From Rhynchopus sp. YZ270_cl-10 (taxonomy: Eukaryota; Euglenozoa; Diplonemea; Diplonemida; Diplonemidae): DNA of 64,000 nt. Location: assembly GCA_964035575.1 (NCBI GenBank), contig OZ037838.1:310001-374000 (forward strand), in the 5' to 3' direction. Both the position numbers and the translations under genes were made by a program. Shown piece after piece: positions 10,290-20,444 of the stretch; the first letter of the stretch is position 1; the number at the start of each line of letters is the position of its first letter. The notes beneath the pieces are model-generated. The model had not been told where the DNA came from. It was given only the letters and a program-made list of their open reading frames with translations, and did not search any database.

Positions 10290-11563
10290 ATTGTTAAGGG
10301 CTCTGTTGTGTTTGATGTGATGGTGGGTGGTGTCACTTCGCAACGACAAATAAGAAGGTTGGTGGGTTAAATACGTGGTTCAACAAACTCTGACAAAGCG
10401 AGCAATTTGAAGATACCTGCGGCAAACACACAGGAGTGAGGTGTGTGAGGTGGGCGACCTGAGACAGGCAAACAAGAGAAAAGCAGCAACAGGGCTGAAA
10501 AGGGGAGTTTCTTGGGGGTGTTTTGAGGGTTTTGGGTTGTTTTGCTAGTACCCTGGAGTATATTCCTTACCACCCACCTTCCAGGTGTAGCTGTAAGTCG
10601 GGGATCGATCCCCGGGCCAAAATTCCCAGATTTCCCCCCTAACAAACTGCATGGGAAATGCTACCTAGTTAGCAATATTACATTTAAGGATCAATTTAAA
10701 TACTGGGCCGGAGCACGGATTTGGAGTCAGAGGATCCCAATCTTTCCAATAACGGCATTTTCTGGGGGTGGAAAAATACCCTGCTTTCTTGCGTGGGGGT
10801 TGGGCCAAAAAAATATACCGCGATTGGAAATATTATGGACTGAATTAAGTACCAAATGTCCCGAAAAAACCTCAAACGTACCATAATTAATTCGGTTCAT
10901 AATATTTCCAAACGCGGTAGGTACCCGAACACAGTGGTGTGGAGGTTGACTGAGCTTTGATGCGTGATTTCATTTGGAGTTGACGGTGCTTGCAAACATT
11001 TCCCGGTTCGAGTGCATAAAGAAAGCGGCGGGTGTGGCTGCCAACGCAACGGTCTTCGTATACGTTGCATGCAACGCTCTCTATATGCGATACACTCTCA
11101 CTGGTATATGCAGTACGCGCGTTAACCGTAACGTGTGCAGCGCATACGATACACACAACGCTCTGTATATGCGATACACGCGTTAACCGCAACGAGTGTA
11201 CCAAGCGCTGCGCACCTTCGGTGGGCAGCGAGTACGGCGTCCTTGCGCCGCGGAAACACTCTTGCACGCTCGTGTGGTTGATAACGCAACGGTCTACACA
11301 TGCGTTGATGTATAAGCGGTACACGCGTTAACCGCAACGTGTGGTTACCAAACGCAGCCCACCTTCGGTGGGCTGCTGCAACTCGTGCCGTGTGTGGTTC
11401 TCACACCGCTCTGGCACGTTTCCCAAGCTGCAAACCCGGTTACCTGCCTGAAAAACCGGGTTTTTGGCCCAAACGCCTGTTTTGCCTGTAGAACCCTTAA
11501 GAACACTTGCGGGTTTTGACCCCCGGAATTACGGTGAATTACGGCTACACCTGCCTCCCCTTA
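10290..11563. other. Shared flank and hairpin-rich spacer
   Basis: 10290-10552 repeats the flank of copy 1. Further on, TACCGCGATTGGAAATATTA (10816) is mirrored by TAATATTTCCAAACGCGGTA (near 10900), an imperfect inverted repeat. Between 11080 and 11430 the motif ACGCGTTAACCGCAACG or a close variant occurs three times (near 11117, 11176 and 11319) and two GC hairpins with TTC loops occur: GCTGCGCACC near 11207 and GCAGCCCACC near 11354. These look like parts of a non-coding dispersed element. No gene is seen. Confidence 0.5.
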
Positions 11564-12993
11564 GGGGAGTCCACGTAGTAGGAATTCCTTAAGAAACCGT
11601 GTCACAAACCCATTTTTTTGAGTTTTAGGTTAAGAAATCCACTAAAATAGCCGTATTTGGCCCCAAAACCACCTCCCGATCACAAAAATATCTCATTAAA
11701 ACCACAGACGACCTCAACAGAAGCTTTGTTCCTAAAAAAAATCGTGTTTTTTTGAAAAAAAACACGAAAAATGTGTAACAAAAATGTAACACTTATGTCA
11801 CACTTATGTCACACTTAGCAAATCACACTTTCTGGTTTCAAAGAGTACCTGTAAAGCCCAAAAACCACTCCCCTCATACTGGGGTGAGGTCCGGGGGTGG
11901 GAAAATATGCTTTTGGGGCTTTTTTGGCACCGATTTTCGGCCCCAGAAATAAAATTTTCTGGAAAAAGCATTCATTTTACCCTAAAAATACCCGTTTTTG
12001 GGGGTGTTTCCAACATACCAACCCCGAAAAAAATCACCAGAAAAGTCACTGCAGGTCAGAATTCGGCTCGGAATGGATGCGGGGACATCCAAATAGGCAG
12101 AAAACCCTACTTTTCAGTAAAAAAACCGCTTTTTTCTGGGCTATGATATGCCCCCCTCCGATGCCGCACTTATGCCGCACTTAGTGTCACACTTATGTCA
12201 CACTTATGTCACACTTAGCAAATCACACTTTCTAGTTCCACAGAGTACCTGTAAAGACCCAAAAACCATTCCCATCATATTGGGGTGAGGTCCGGGGGTG
12301 GGAAAATATAGTTTTAGGGCTTTTTTGGCACCCCCAGAAATTTTTTTTTTCAAAAAAAATACTCATTTTACCCTAAAAATACCTGTTCTTTGGGGTGTTC
12401 TTGGGATGATTACCAAATGCCGACCCCAAAAGGGCCGCCGAAAAAGTCACAGAAGGCCAGAATTCGGCTCGGAATGGATGCGGGGACACCCAAATAGGCA
12501 GAAAACCCTGCTTCCAAGTAAAAAAAACGCTTTTTTCTGGCCTATGAGATGCCCCCCTCCAATGTCACACTTATGTCACACTTCCTCCTCCCGGCTAAAA
12601 AGTGGTTTTTACGGCAAAAAAAAAAATTCAAAATTTTCAGCAAAGGCGTCCAAAAAAATAGACTTTTGGCCCCAAAACCCCCCAGAAATCGCTCTGTGGA
12701 CACATCTGAGTGGAAAAAACCTCTTTTCCTCTTGTTTTGGACTATTGAAAAAAATTGAATTTTTTGATAAATCGCCCTGTATCAAACCCCCTTAGAAAAC
12801 GGTGAAAATGGGGTGAAAACGCTACAAAAAGTGTCAAAAAAAGTTCCCAAAAGTGCCAAAAAGGCATCAAATAGTAAGGAATAGTCCCAGAAATGTGCTT
12901 TCTGGGGTGGTTTTGTGTTTTGGAATGATTTTTTTGCATTTTTTTATGATTTTTTGGGGTGTGTGACAGAAAAAACGGCTACGTGGACTCCCC
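11564..12993. mobile_element. TA-flanked non-autonomous DNA element with internal 400-bp duplication
   Basis: Both ends carry GGGGAGTCCACGTAG in inverted orientation and are flanked by TA (11562-11563 and 12994-12995), the duplication expected of Tc1/mariner-like or related TA-target transposases. The inside holds a direct duplication with an exact 400-bp offset (about 11790-12190 and 12191-12590), each unit opening with short TCACACTTATG repeats. No long credible transposase frame is present. It lies 22 bp beyond the stop codon of copy 4, so it landed in that gene's 3' flank. Confidence 0.75.
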
Positions 12994-13015
12994 TACTGCC
13001 TCCCCTGGTCACATA

Positions 13016-14125
13016 TCACTCACTGTTGTGTGGGTACAGATGTCTTGTCCTAATCACGCCACCTCGTTGCATAGCCACAACGACACGAGAACACGGCGAT
13101 ATCGCAAAGGACACAATTGGGATTTGTATCTCATGCACACAGGACATGGTCGCCACATCATACTGGTGCAGGTAAAAACTAGAAAAGTGCTCGTCCTCAA
13201 CGCATATCCTTACCACAAGGTACTTCCCACACGGGGTGAACTGCATGCCCCCGACATCCCCACGTATAGCAACACTGCGAAGAGCCGCACCACTCCAATC
13301 ATAGAGCTGCACGGTGCTTCCCACCCCCTCTACAGCAAAGACAGAGGCATACGAAGAAAGCGCCACTGTGGCTGACCTACCCGCAGGCACACATGCCACA
13401 GCGACACCTGTGTTCACATCCCACAGACGTACGTTCATCTCACTGAGGGAGCACGTGATCACCCACCCACCACAGTCCGACACAGCCACCTCCCTGCACC
13501 CTTCATGCGAGAGAAAGCGGAGCAACGTCAGGTCTTCGTCATACACAGAGACGCCGTCTTTGCCCTGGGAGACAACAACACTACCACACGCGAACACTTT
13601 GAACGAGGTGCCGTCGACTTTGCGGACCACCTCCCCACCCGGAAGCGCAACCTTGCGTAAGTCTTGCCAACACGCCAGGTAGCAGAGTGTCTCGCACTGC
13701 GAGATGGCAGGCGGACAGTAAGCGGACACTAGAGGAGTGTCCACTACTTCAAACGAGAAGACAGTGTCGAAGGTTTCTGTGTCAAAGCCGCCAACGTCAC
13801 CACTCTCGTTCTTATGGACGCAGAGCGTTCCACAACGTGACAGCGTCATGCTTTTGGTTTCGTTCTGCAGACTGTACTCAGCAGGGCACTTGATGTCGGC
13901 AAAGCGGCGGGCAAGCACAACCTGCACCCCTGCATCAAACGCAGTGTCCTGCAGACGGCACGTCCCCTCCAGCACCTGCGTGCCGATGCGCATCTCGACA
14001 GACGCAGGCGAGACAGCAAGCGCCGTGCACGCAACCTCCTTTGCCGCTGCAACGTCCGCCTCGCACGGCACCTCCACTGTCGCAGTCACGCCTGACTCTT
14101 CCAGCACAAAGGTCACATCCATCAT
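13016..14125 (-). CDS. Ubiquitin-like/WD40 propeller protein, copy 4 (complete)
   Basis: A 369-residue protein with the family layout: invariant N-terminal ubiquitin-like domain to about residue 75, then seven blades with S-x-C-G turns and one RLWDVNTG. Against copy 3 the differences cluster in patches: NETKSM after CPAEYSLQ, HKNESGDVGG in place of GNGANVVG, an insertion around DTPLVSAYCP, SLSEMN before RLWD, AGRSAT in place of AKGWCR, and a longer RICVEDEHFSSFY before LHQYD. The first ~40 codons and the 65 bp before the ATG are nearly identical in DNA to copies 1-3. No signal peptide or membrane span is seen. Molecular role unknown. Confidence 0.8.
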   Translation of the reverse strand: MMDVTFVLEESGVTATVEVPCEADVAAAKEVACTALAVSPASVEMRIGTQVLEGTCRLQDTAFDAGVQVVLARRFADIKCPAEYSLQNETKSMTLSRCGTLCVHKNESGDVGGFDTETFDTVFSFEVVDTPLVSAYCPPAISQCETLCYLACWQDLRKVALPGGEVVRKVDGTSFKVFACGSVVVSQGKDGVSVYDEDLTLLRFLSHEGCREVAVSDCGGWVITCSLSEMNVRLWDVNTGVAVACVPAGRSATVALSSYASVFAVEGVGSTVQLYDWSGAALRSVAIRGDVGGMQFTPCGKYLVVRICVEDEHFSSFYLHQYDVATMSCVHEIQIPIVSFAISPCSRVVVAMQRGGVIRTRHLYPHNSE

Positions 14126-14593
14126 ATTGTTAAGGGGTCTGTTGTGTTTGATATGAGGGTTGGTGGTGTCACTTCACAACGACAAATAATTACAGCATCC
14201 CCCAAAAAAGAGAAGTTGAAAGTGCAAACGCCTCACCGTTCATCGGCGGACTGCAGACACTAGTTGTGGAGGGAGGAAAGGGGTCGTAATAAAACCCCCT
14301 GGAGGGTCCCTGCTCCAGGATGCCCAGGGTTCTCAGGAAATTACGGGAAATTTTGAGGCGTTTAAAAAATATGAAAACTTCTCTTGTTTTGTAACTGTGA
14401 AGAAATGGGTAAGTGGATGTGGTTGGTGCCCGTGCACCTCAGACGAGGTGAAAGGGGAAGACCAAACAACTGAAAGGAAAAGCAAAACTGGAAAAAGAGA
14501 AAAGAGAAAACACATTGAATCACGCAAACAAACACAAAGAACTCCAAACCCAAGGCACATGCCGCCGTCTCACGTTCGCGTTCACGTTCACGT
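14126..14593. other. Spacer with one dispersed repeat copy
   Basis: The first 65 bp repeat the propeller 5' flank. Positions 14206-14262 carry the repeat GAGAAGTTGAAAGTGCAAAC...GCCTCACCGTTCATC, which recurs at 19848-19900 and 25683-25735, with weaker relatives at 29775-29830 and 55691-55740. No gene is seen. Confidence 0.5.
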
Positions 14594-15118
14594 TCACGCC
14601 ACCTCAACCTCGGGTGTGGGTGCTGCTGCTGCTGTGCTCTTCGTCATCCGCAGGGTCTGCACGTGCTCGTGGTGTGAGGACAGCCTCGCCAGACGCTGTG
14701 CACGCATGTCCGCACGACGTGCATCTGCACCTGCGTGTCTTGCAAGCATGCGGTCACGTGCCGCCTTCGTGCTCGGACGGTGCGCCTGCTTCACACGCTC
14801 GTGGTGTGCACCCACACGCGACAGCACAGCACTGCGCCTCTCCTCACGACGGATCTCCGCACCACACATCCGCTCCTGGTCCAGCACATTCCGCAGGCAC
14901 GTCTCGTCCCTCCGCCTCACCTGCTTCACACGCTCGTGGTGTGCTGCCACACGTGCAACCACCGTGCTCTGTGCTGCCGCCCTCCGCTCCACAGCAGCAC
15001 GCCTCCGCGTGTCTGCACCCTCACGCGACACAAACCGCCCGTTGATGTTCCGCGGCTCCCACGCAGACGCAGTCATCCCTCCCTCAATCACAGTCACCGC
15101 AAAGGCAGACGACGGCAT
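14594..15118 (-). CDS. Basic protein with three HHERVKQ repeats
   Basis: A 174-residue, very Arg/Ala-rich protein with ATG at 15118. It contains three evenly spaced repeats centred on HHERVKQ (residues 60-66), HHERVKQ (105-111) and HHEHVQT (149-155), 44-45 residues apart, inside predicted long helices. The N-terminus (MPSSAFAVTVIEGG, then NINGRFVSREG) is less biased. The minus orientation agrees with all neighbouring genes. Evenly spaced basic helical repeats are common in microtubule- or filament-binding proteins, but I recognise no named family. The plus-strand frames over the same DNA are high-GC shadows. Confidence 0.6.
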   Translation of the reverse strand: MPSSAFAVTVIEGGMTASAWEPRNINGRFVSREGADTRRRAAVERRAAAQSTVVARVAAHHERVKQVRRRDETCLRNVLDQERMCGAEIRREERRSAVLSRVGAHHERVKQAHRPSTKAARDRMLARHAGADARRADMRAQRLARLSSHHEHVQTLRMTKSTAAAAPTPEVEVA

Positions 15119-15836
15119 GTTGATGATGTCTTAACAAGTGTCAAATGTGCAACTGGACGTGGTGTGTGGTGTGTGGTGTGTGGTGTTTAAAATCATATTT
15201 TACCCCTCCCCCCCAAGCAAAAACACGCTGCCCTTTGCACAGTGTACTGCAACTGCGAGAGGGCATAGTTGCTGAAGTCCCCTAACATCCTCTTTTTTGA
15301 CCTGGTGGGCTGACACTCAGGCCGCCGACAGTGCATCAAAGGGGGGAACATGGGAGACGTTATTTTGATTGACAGCTAGAGAAGCTCTGACATACTGATA
15401 ACTGACTGTTTGCTTTTAGCAAGAACGTAAAACATACAAAAAGCTGATTGAGAAGCACAGAAAGACACAACAACGTACACAAGCACTCCGACAGGGAAAG
15501 GCGTCCATAGGGGGGGGAACCCTTTGCCTGACGTACAGAAATGAGGCGAGAAGGGGAATAAAACAAAATGTCTCAGACATTTGAATCATTTCCCACCACA
15601 AAGCATGTGTCCTTTTACCTAATACAAAAGAAAACTGGAACAGTGCATGCATCTGGCCACACATCCTTCAAGAAAAGAAAGGCAATGTCCCATGGACACC
15701 AAGACCGCTCTACAATAGATATACAAACACAAAACAGAAATGCTACGGTGTTTGGTTTTTTTTTTGTCGTTGGCTTTTTTTATTTTTTATATATTTTTTG
15801 ACACAACGAAACAAACGTCTCGACCAGCCCCCCCCC
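15119..15836. other. AT-rich spacer
   Basis: Opens with GTGTGGTGTGTGGTGTGTGG short repeats (15160-15185). I see no gene, RNA or clear element before the inverted-repeat element at 15839. Confidence 0.4.
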
Positions 15837-15838
15837 TA

Positions 15839-16067
15839 GGCATAGTGTGCAGACGAACATTTTTGGTTCGTCGACGAACAAAATGTTCGTCGGTTTTGTT
15901 CGTCGATGTTCGTCGACGAACATCGACGAACAGGTCCCTGCCACAAGGGCAACCCACGACGAACAATGACGAACATCGACGAACAACGACGAACATCGAC
16001 GAACAAAATTTTTTTCCCCCCCCACGACGAACATCGACGAACATTTTGTTCGTCTGCACACTATGCC
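15839..16067. mobile_element. 229-bp inverted-repeat element built of GACGAACA motifs
   Basis: Ends GGCATAGTGTGCAGACGAAC and its exact complement, flanked by TA on both sides (15837-15838, 16068-16069). The inside is mostly repeats of GACGAACA or its complement, separated by 1-4 bases, in both orientations. It has no coding capacity. The right-hand TA is also the left-hand TA of the next element. Confidence 0.8.
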
Positions 16068-16069
16068 TA

Positions 16070-17248
16070 GGGGAGGGTCACTGGGTGAACAAAATCCATT
16101 TTTTCGAAATTTAAATTTAGACCGTTCTAAGTACAAAAAAACCATACATTCGGACCCTGGGGGTGTGGGAAATGAATTTCCGCCCGGTTTTGACCCACCA
16201 TATACCCCAGAGATTACTTTTTTGAGCTTCTTGAAAAAATGAGACAGAACTTGTACCTACCCACCGAGACGGAACTTGAACCTTTTCACCCCTCCATTCC
16301 TCGAACCTAAATGCGGTCTATCTCCGGTGTAAAATCACTCAAAACCCCCCAAAAAATGCCACGGGGTGTGAAAAATCCCTAGAACGCGCATGAGACTGCG
16401 GCTAAGTTTGTTGCGAGGCCTTCTATTTGGAAGCTGCCTATGTGTCAGGTGCCTTTGGATAAGGTACAGAGCGTGTGGGGAGCACTGTGAGCAGTGGGGC
16501 GTGAATGGAGAGAGAGTCAGGACAGAGAGGATGAAGTGAGAGTCACAAGAGCGGGAGTCACTGTACGAGCAAGAGTCCCAGTCCCAGCAAGTTTGAGCAA
16601 GAGTCACAGTCCTCCAGCTCCCTGCAACATCGTGCCAAACAAGACCCCGCAACTGGCCCCCGGCACTACCCAACCCCATCGGGGTGCTATAAATTATAAA
16701 TCTAGCGACAAGTGTAGCACACTTGAGGGGGAAGAAGTAAAATGACATATCCGACCTCATCGATCGGCAATAAGAAGGTGAACCGCACAGTGCCCTCACA
16801 GCAGAACGTGCCCCTTCTGGATATGCAAGTGTAGTCATGGGACGTCCCCACTGGGATCACCCATGCAGGATGCTTCGTCAGGGAGTCAATTTGGAAGTGA
16901 TGTCAAAGGAACGAGGACTCGAAGTCGACAGAATTAGTGTTCCAGACTTGCGACACAGTGTTTTTTGGGGCACTGAGCGCTGTTGTTGACCCTTTGCGCT
17001 CCAGCAATGAGGAGGAAAGCGAATGACCATATTGACAAGGGTATCAAAGGGGGGCTCAGGTACAAGTTCTGTCTCACCACATTGAAAAACCTAAATTAGG
17101 TATTTTCTGGTGCTCAAAAGTCGCCAAAACCGGGCGGAAAGTCATTTTTGGGGGGTTATGGTACCGAATAAGTGCAAAAAATACGGTTTTCAACAATTTC
17201 GAGAAAAATGAGTTTGTATACACAAATTTGGTAACAGTGACCCTCCCC
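16070..17248. mobile_element. 1.18-kb TA-flanked inverted-repeat element
   Basis: Termini GGGGAGGGTCACTG in inverted orientation, flanked by TA (16068-16069, 17249-17250). Mirrored, diverged inner blocks (TTTCCGCCCGGTTTTG, GAGACAGAACTTGTACCT) extend the inverted repeats to roughly 200 bp. A minus frame at 16335-16838 has no recognisable domain and I do not call it a gene. Probably non-autonomous. Confidence 0.7.
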
Positions 17249-17276
17249 TAAGCCCCCCCCCCCGACCCCGGGCCTA

Positions 17277-17457
17277 GGTTGTAAAATTCGAATAATTCGT
17301 ATAATTAATTATACGAATTATACGGTATTCGGTCCGTATAATACACCGTATAATACGGTATAATACGGTATACTACCGTTTAATACCCTATAATACGGTA
17401 ATCGTATAATACGAATTATACGGTATTCGGTCGGGTCCGGGACCGTATATAACAACC
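17277..17457. mobile_element. 181-bp palindromic AT element
   Basis: Ends GGTTGT and ACAACC, flanked by TA (17275-17276, 17458-17459). The inside is a run of TATAC/GTATA-based palindromes including ACGAATTATACGGTATTCGG twice. It lies 28 bp from the preceding element. Confidence 0.6.
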
Positions 17458-17654
17458 TAGAGCCCCCCCTGGCTGCCTCCTTCCTCCACCCTCCCCCCCA
17501 CCCACCCCACCCCCTCTTACCCACATTGCCCATAGTCCTTATAAACTTTGAAACCATTTGACAATTTTCTATAAGGCAATGAAATAAGAAGAGTTGAACA
17601 GACGAGCATGCTGCTCGCATCCGCATCTAAGCAACCCCAACCCAACACACAACC

Positions 17655-19331
17655 TCACTCACGCGGCGCACCGTATGCGTCGGGGAGCCTCTCGACTGTG
17701 TATCTGTGTTTCGAGATGTACATGATCGGCACACCCGGGATCTTCCGCAGACGCCTTTTGAGGTCTTTGTCCGCAGTGCCCACGATGTAGATAGGCGACT
17801 CTGTGACAGTGTTCACGATGCAGTCATCTGCGTACGTCGTGCCGCAGTGCAGCTTCTCGAAGCGCGGGTCCTTTGAGCAACGCAGCGCTACCTTGAATTT
17901 GTCGCCAAGCTTCTCAAGCTCGGCCACAACACAGGAGCACACGTAGATGGTCACCTTCGCGTAGAGGCAGTCCATAATGCCTTGTATCATGTCCATCTGT
18001 TTGAAAAAGAAAATATGGGAAGAGTTCCTCAGACATTGCTGGTGTTGTCAAGAAGTCTGGGGTGGTGATGAACGCAAAAAGATAAAAAAAAAAGGGGGAA
18101 CCCTGGGAGAAACATCGGTCCCAAAACGAGGAGGGAAAACGTGGTTGAGAACCCCCGGCGAATGCGGGAGACACAAAAAATTGGTACGTACAGGTCAAAT
18201 CGGTAGTGGTCAGCACTTTTGCCTCGATTAGTCCACCGTGTGGTCCCCTCAGGGGGGTAGGAGGGTGTGTGGTGGCGGGGAACGTACCTTGTTCTGCATG
18301 GAAAAGTTGATAAAGTTGGTGTCCACAAGCACTTTGTACGGGGGCCCGAGCGACTGGTTGTGCGATAGGTACATGCTGCTGTGCACCTGAGGGTGGAGGA
18401 TGTGTGGTAGAAAAGCAACGGTTTTGCAAACCATGAAATGTGTCTCTCATGTACAGATTCTCACAGAGGCTGGTGAAATGCTGTGCACCCTCCTATACAT
18501 CATGATAGCATTGCATTGAGAAGTGAACTGCGAAGCAGTGTGAAAAAATCAAACAGCGTAAAACATAGAATTCGAAAGGTGCAAAATGCCTCATCGACAA
18601 CCCGTCAGATGCAGGCACATTGAGGGAACAAATCCCACATACAGACTCTGTTGATTCTAAAAAAACGGGGAGAAAATTATTACGCATCCACTTGCCGTTT
18701 GGATAAAGAAAACAAAGACGAAAAAGGGGGTTTGGGGGGAAGAGTTTAATTCTTGAACGCACCCCCCACACTCAGGTACACACAAAATAGCAGAGGCTGT
18801 AATGGTGAACACTATCCTCACCCCCCAGATCACACAGAAAAAAGGGTGGGGTGATTCTTCTGTAGGTGGGTGATGGGTGGTAGTGAGGGGGGAGCACACA
18901 CCTGCTTGACACGTTTCACTTTGTTCTCTGCGAAATCTGCTGCTGCCGGGTCTTCGAACCTCTTTCTTTTCTTGGTGTTCTCCTCGTTTTCCTTCATCTT
19001 CTTTTCGGTTTTGTCCTGAAAGATTTGTTTTGTTTTGTTTGAATAATTTTGACTAACTTGGTGTGGCTGACGACCCCAAAATAGCAGAAAATAGCAGAAC
19101 GTAGCACAAAATAGCTCCCTTCAGCCGCACCAATAAACCCAGATGCCCAGAATAGCAGAAAATAGCAGAAAATATCACAACAATAGCACCCCCTTTCAGC
19201 CACATCAAATAACTAATAACATGTCTAGTACTCATTAAAGCTTTGAAGGGAAGAGATACTATTAGTCCTACATTATGTCATACCTTGTTAAGAATCTGCT
19301 TCCGCATCGCAAACATTTTTTTGCGCCCCAT
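17655..19331 (-). CDS. FCF1: rRNA-processing PIN nuclease FCF1/UTP24, four exons
   Basis: Exons (minus strand): 19284-19331, 18902-19015, 18288-18386 and 17655-17996, giving 16+38+33+113 = 200 residues. All three introns (268, 515, 291 bp) begin GT and end AG and fall between codons. Landmarks of the family: MGRKK start, SLGPPYKVLVDTNFINFS (active-site Asp76), MDCLYAK, AELEKLG (Glu114), ALR..KDPRFEKL, TYADD (Asp144/145), TADKDLKRR (Asp163), KIPGVPIMYISKHRY and the YGAPR end. FCF1/Utp24 is the PIN endonuclease of the small-subunit processome that cuts pre-rRNA at sites A1/A2 in the nucleolus. All expected acidic residues are present, so it is probably active. The N-terminal basic part (exons 1-2) is the variable part of the family. 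Confidence 0.95.
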
Positions 19332-20343
19332 TTTTTAAAAATATGCGAGTTTTTTTTTGTGTACGTAAAAGTGTTCCTTGCAGGTGGGGGGACTTTGTGG
19401 TGAAGATAAATGACGCACAGAAATGCCTACGTTTGGTGGATAAAAAGATTTGGGTTTGAAATACAACAGCCCCGCTGCTGAACAGACTACTACCTTGGTG
19501 TCATGACCCCAACCATGCAGTCGTACCATCCATTTCGTGATTTGCATCTGAGAGCAATTCAAAGGGGAGGGGGAGGGAGTCGTTGTTAGTGCAAGCATCG
19601 AGAAGATGTAGGGACCAAAAAAATAGCTAAAAAAAAGGAAACAAAAGAAATAAAAGAAAGAACGGGGGAGGGAAGCTTGAACGATGTCTGAACTCAATGG
19701 CTGCATGCATCTGCAAGACAAATAATAGAAATAATTTTAAGATGACCCTGAGCCTCTCGTGCTTAGTCACCTTACTAAATGTGCTTCTCTCATGTCACCT
19801 GCTCCATCAGTAGGTGAACGGGAGAAGACAAAAAAAAGGGGGGAAAAAAAGAGAAGTTGAAAGTGCAAACACCTCACTGTCCATTGGCAGACGTAGGAAG
19901 ATGTAGGTACTGACAAAAATAAAAAAAGGAGAAGAACAAAAAACAACAAAAAATGCAATAATATGAGTGTCTAACTCATAGTGAAAAAATAAAATAAAAG
20001 GTTCTAAGATGACTCTAAGCCTCTCGTGCCTAGTTCACCTGAATGCAAAATAAAGAATAAATAAACGAGAAAGAGAAAGAGATAGACAATTGTCAAAGAA
20101 AATAGAAAGCAAAAAAATTTAGAAAAATAAAAGCAAAAAAATACAAAACGATGAAAATGTGCATATAAACACAACACAACACACATTGGGGCCATATTCT
20201 GCGCAGGAATTACCCCATTAGTTATCAAACACATGCACATCTAAAATTAGAACAGGGGAAGTACATAACCCGCAGTGGAGAAATGTGTGAGGGGGCATAA
20301 GTGGGGGTTGGAGTGAAGCAAACCAAAAAAATAGTTTTTTTTT
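19332..20343. other. Spacer with dispersed short repeats
   Basis: Contains copies of four short families: CTTGAAATACAACAGCCCC-type at 19452-19520, the CTAAGC hairpin type at 19741-19773 and 20006-20040, and the GAGAAGTTGAAAGTGC type at 19848-19900. Positions 20250-20330 resemble 31455-31545. No gene is seen. Confidence 0.55.
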
Positions 20344-20444
20344 TTAACCCTTTATGGACCACGGCCGTATTTTGCGTTTTGCTATGATTGTCTCTCACAT
20401 AGGTAAAATGAGATCCGATGCATATTTTTGATCGTACCTGGCCG

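Noticed and set aside
12298-12795. 165-codon plus frame in the TA element
   Set aside because: Lys/Phe-rich with poly-A/T runs; it overlaps the internal duplication and has no domain.
16335-16838. 167-codon minus frame inside a TA-flanked element
   Set aside because: No motif, biased composition, and no sign of a transposase.
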